DNA from: Croceicoccus gelatinilyticus
GTDB lineage: Bacteria > Pseudomonadota > Alphaproteobacteria > Sphingomonadales > Sphingomonadaceae
NCBI RefSeq assembly: GCF_018398395.1
Contig: NZ_JAHCBF010000002.1
Location: 661,690 to 725,689 of the forward strand
DNA length: 64,000 nt
Direction of reading: 5' to 3'
Shown here: positions 62,418 to 64,000 of the stretch, in pieces
How positions within the stretch are numbered: the first letter of the stretch is position 1
Layout: each line of letters opens with the position of its first letter
The notes under the pieces: generated by a model
What the model was told of the DNA's origin: nothing
What the model saw: the letters and a program-made list of their open reading frames with translations, nothing else
The model's database searches: none
Made by a program: the position numbers and the translations under genes

Positions 62418-64000
62418 ATGACTGACTATGATCTCAGGTTCTTCGACGAAGACGAAATCGACGATAACTATACATATGGCGCTGGCTTTTACGGGCCAGA
62501 CTTGCCGGACGGGACAGACCCGGAAGCGAACAACCTCGACGGCTTTCCCTTTTACGTAAAGCATCTGAACTTCGATGAATCGCAGGCCTACGGTGCCACC
62601 GGCACCGGGCTTTTCGCGCCGTTTCTCAACATCAACGGCGGCGAGACGATCCTGGGCTTCAACACCGACGAAAAGGTAAGCGGCCAGAACGGAACCGATA
62701 TCTCCGACCCGAACACGAACGCGCTGCAGTTCTATGAGATCCCAATCATCTATCTGGACCTCGACCACGACGGATCGCTCGAAGCCTATTATCAGATCAA
62801 CCTCGACATCAATGAAAACAACCGGCTCGACGTGTCGCTGGAAGAACTCCAGTTCTATGTCTCCTCACCCGGTGACGGAGTTAACGGCACCGGGTACGCA
62901 ACCCTCGATGATTGGAACGAGGGCGGCACTTATGCCTTCGGCGGCGATTTCGAACTGGTTTTCGACCTTGATGATCTCGACGGAAATGGCGTCGCTGACG
63001 ATGGGACCGGGAATACCCTTATCCTCAGCGATCAGGGTGCGGGCCAAGGCAAGCAGGATTACATCTTCTATTTTCCGGTCGAAATGTTCGGCGATGTCGC
63101 GCCCGACGATTACCTGACGCTCTATTCCCAGTTCGGCCCTGACCCGGCCGATGATGGCGGCTTTGCCGAATGGAACACGTTGAAGGCGACACAGATCGAC
63201 GGCATCAAGTTCAACGACCGCGATGCCGACGGCGACTATGAGCCCGACGCAGGCGAAGCGCCGCTCGAAGGCTTCACGATCTATATCGACGTCAATGAAA
63301 ACGGCGTTCTGGATGATTTCGAACCGTGGACCCAGACCGACGTCGACGGCCAGTTCTCGTTCTTCAGCCTGCTTCCCGACGACCAGTATGTCATTCGCGA
63401 AGTGCTCGACGAAGGCGACATGAGCGCGGCTTTTGTCGCAGCTAACGGCGGCGACGCCAGTGTCTTTACGCCCGATGGCACCTGGATCCAGACGACCGAC
63501 CCGCTGGACGACGGCAACCAGATTGTCACCGTCACCGATCCCGGCACCTATTTCGTCGCAGTCGGCAACTACAGGCTGTTCGACATTTCAGGCATGAAAT
63601 ACCTCGATGCCAATGCCGACGGTTCAACCAACGGAGACGTGGGTCTGGCCGGGGTCACGATCTACATCGATATGGATGACAGCGGCACCTTCAACGCCGG
63701 TGACATTTCGACGGTCACGGGAGTCGATGGCAGTTGGTCGATCACTGGCCTTGATGAAAGCTACATCGGCAAGACGGTCTACGAAGACCTGACCGATGGC
63801 TGGTACGCAACAGTCGGTGGCAGCGGCTATGGCCTGACCGGCGTCGACCGCACCGACCTTGATTTTGCCAATTACCAAAAGGGCAAGATCTCCGGCACCA
63901 AGTACGAGGACGATGACGGGGACGCGTCGACCACAGGCGACCAGAGCGTCTGGTCAGGCGTCACCATCAAGCTGCTCGACGGCGACGGCGTCTTCATCGA
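62418..64000 (+). CDS. Giant acidic secreted protein with SdrD-like B repeats (3' truncated)
   Basis: The frame is open from the ATG (GGGGA nine nt upstream) to the window edge, 527 codons. There is no classical signal peptide, suggesting type I secretion. After about 260 residues, repeats of Ca-binding Cna_B/SdrD_B type appear: FNDRDADGDYEPDAGEAPLE, TIYIDVNENGVLDDFEPW, TDVDGQFSFFSLLPDDQY; then MKYLDANADGS, IYIDMDDSGTFNAGDIS, and KYEDDDGDAS. Each repeat has an Asp-rich Ca loop. The composition is strongly Asp/Gly/Thr-rich. Likely a very large adhesin or surface polymer; the end lies outside the window. Confidence 0.85.
   Translation, partial: MTDYDLRFFDEDEIDDNYTYGAGFYGPDLPDGTDPEANNLDGFPFYVKHLNFDESQAYGATGTGLFAPFLNINGGETILGFNTDEKVSGQNGTDISDPNTNALQFYEIPIIYLDLDHDGSLEAYYQINLDINENNRLDVSLEELQFYVSSPGDGVNGTGYATLDDWNEGGTYAFGGDFELVFDLDDLDGNGVADDGTGNTLILSDQGAGQGKQDYIFYFPVEMFGDVAPDDYLTLYSQFGPDPADDGGFAEWNTLKATQIDGIKFNDRDADGDYEPDAGEAPLEGFTIYIDVNENGVLDDFEPWTQTDVDGQFSFFSLLPDDQYVIREVLDEGDMSAAFVAANGGDASVFTPDGTWIQTTDPLDDGNQIVTVTDPGTYFVAVGNYRLFDISGMKYLDANADGSTNGDVGLAGVTIYIDMDDSGTFNAGDISTVTGVDGSWSITGLDESYIGKTVYEDLTDGWYATVGGSGYGLTGVDRTDLDFANYQKGKISGTKYEDDDGDASTTGDQSVWSGVTIKLLDGDGVFI

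Overview
The window reads as chromosomal DNA of a GC-rich alphaproteobacterium, most likely Sphingomonadales (Novosphingobium/Erythrobacter type). The grounds are a complete NepR-EcfG-PhyR general stress response locus, several TonB-dependent receptors, two polyhydroxyalkanoate (PHA) synthases, LptFG, and the order ribF-ileS-lspA followed by a DUF3035-type lipoprotein. No insertion sequence, prophage, CRISPR array or rRNA was seen. The window opens inside one gene and closes inside a very large secreted-protein gene.

1-15.6 kb is mainly housekeeping: flavin synthesis (ribF), isoleucyl-tRNA synthetase, signal peptidase II, an outer-membrane lipoprotein, a CNNM/CBS protein, an OmpA-like lipoprotein, CysQ, SucC without SucD, EtfBA, a LOG protein, ThiD, a DUF1272 protein, GlmM and Fe-superoxide dismutase. 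15.6-22.3 kb is signalling: an AI-2E-type permease, sigma factor EcfG, anti-sigma NepR, a CHASE/HWE histidine kinase, PhyR, an FNR-like regulator, a possible small RNA and a single-domain response regulator. Both nepR-ecfG and phyR have perfect GGAAC-N16-CGTT promoters, so the stress response is autoregulated.

22.3-29.1 kb carries a GNAT-fold acyltransferase paired with a fatty-acid-hydroxylase-type membrane enzyme (a candidate lipid-modifying pair), a small acidic lipoprotein, lptG-lptF, an unknown lipoprotein and clpS. 29.3-32.4 kb is a PHA locus: a phasin with a histone-like N-terminal tail and a class I synthase, sharing TTGCA-N-TGCA palindromes. An aminotransferase, tRNA-Cys and tRNA-Thr follow. 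34.1-41.9 kb is a catabolic cluster (double hot-dog hydratase, two SnoaL-like proteins, an SDR lacking the catalytic Tyr, an AraC regulator, an acyl-CoA ligase, a 3-ketosteroid-dehydrogenase-like flavoprotein). A near-identical 19-bp element with the same downstream spacing precedes two of its operons.

42-50.3 kb holds an AAA+ protein with a degenerate first AAA half, an MHYT-PAS-GGDEF-EAL protein with a PilZ protein (cyclic-di-GMP), a lipase-like hydrolase, a GNAT, and a second, two-subunit PHA synthase with a very small partner. 50.4-54.2 kb is a periplasmic molybdenum aldehyde oxidoreductase (paoABC-like). 54.4-61.8 kb has two TonB-dependent receptors flanking a small Cys-rich protein, then a TPR-sulfotransferase. 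From 61.8 kb a CtrA-type site, a 43-codon ORF and an intrinsic terminator directly precede an incomplete gene for an acidic SdrD-like repeat protein, an arrangement that suggests attenuation. All calls come from reading the sequence; no database search was run.
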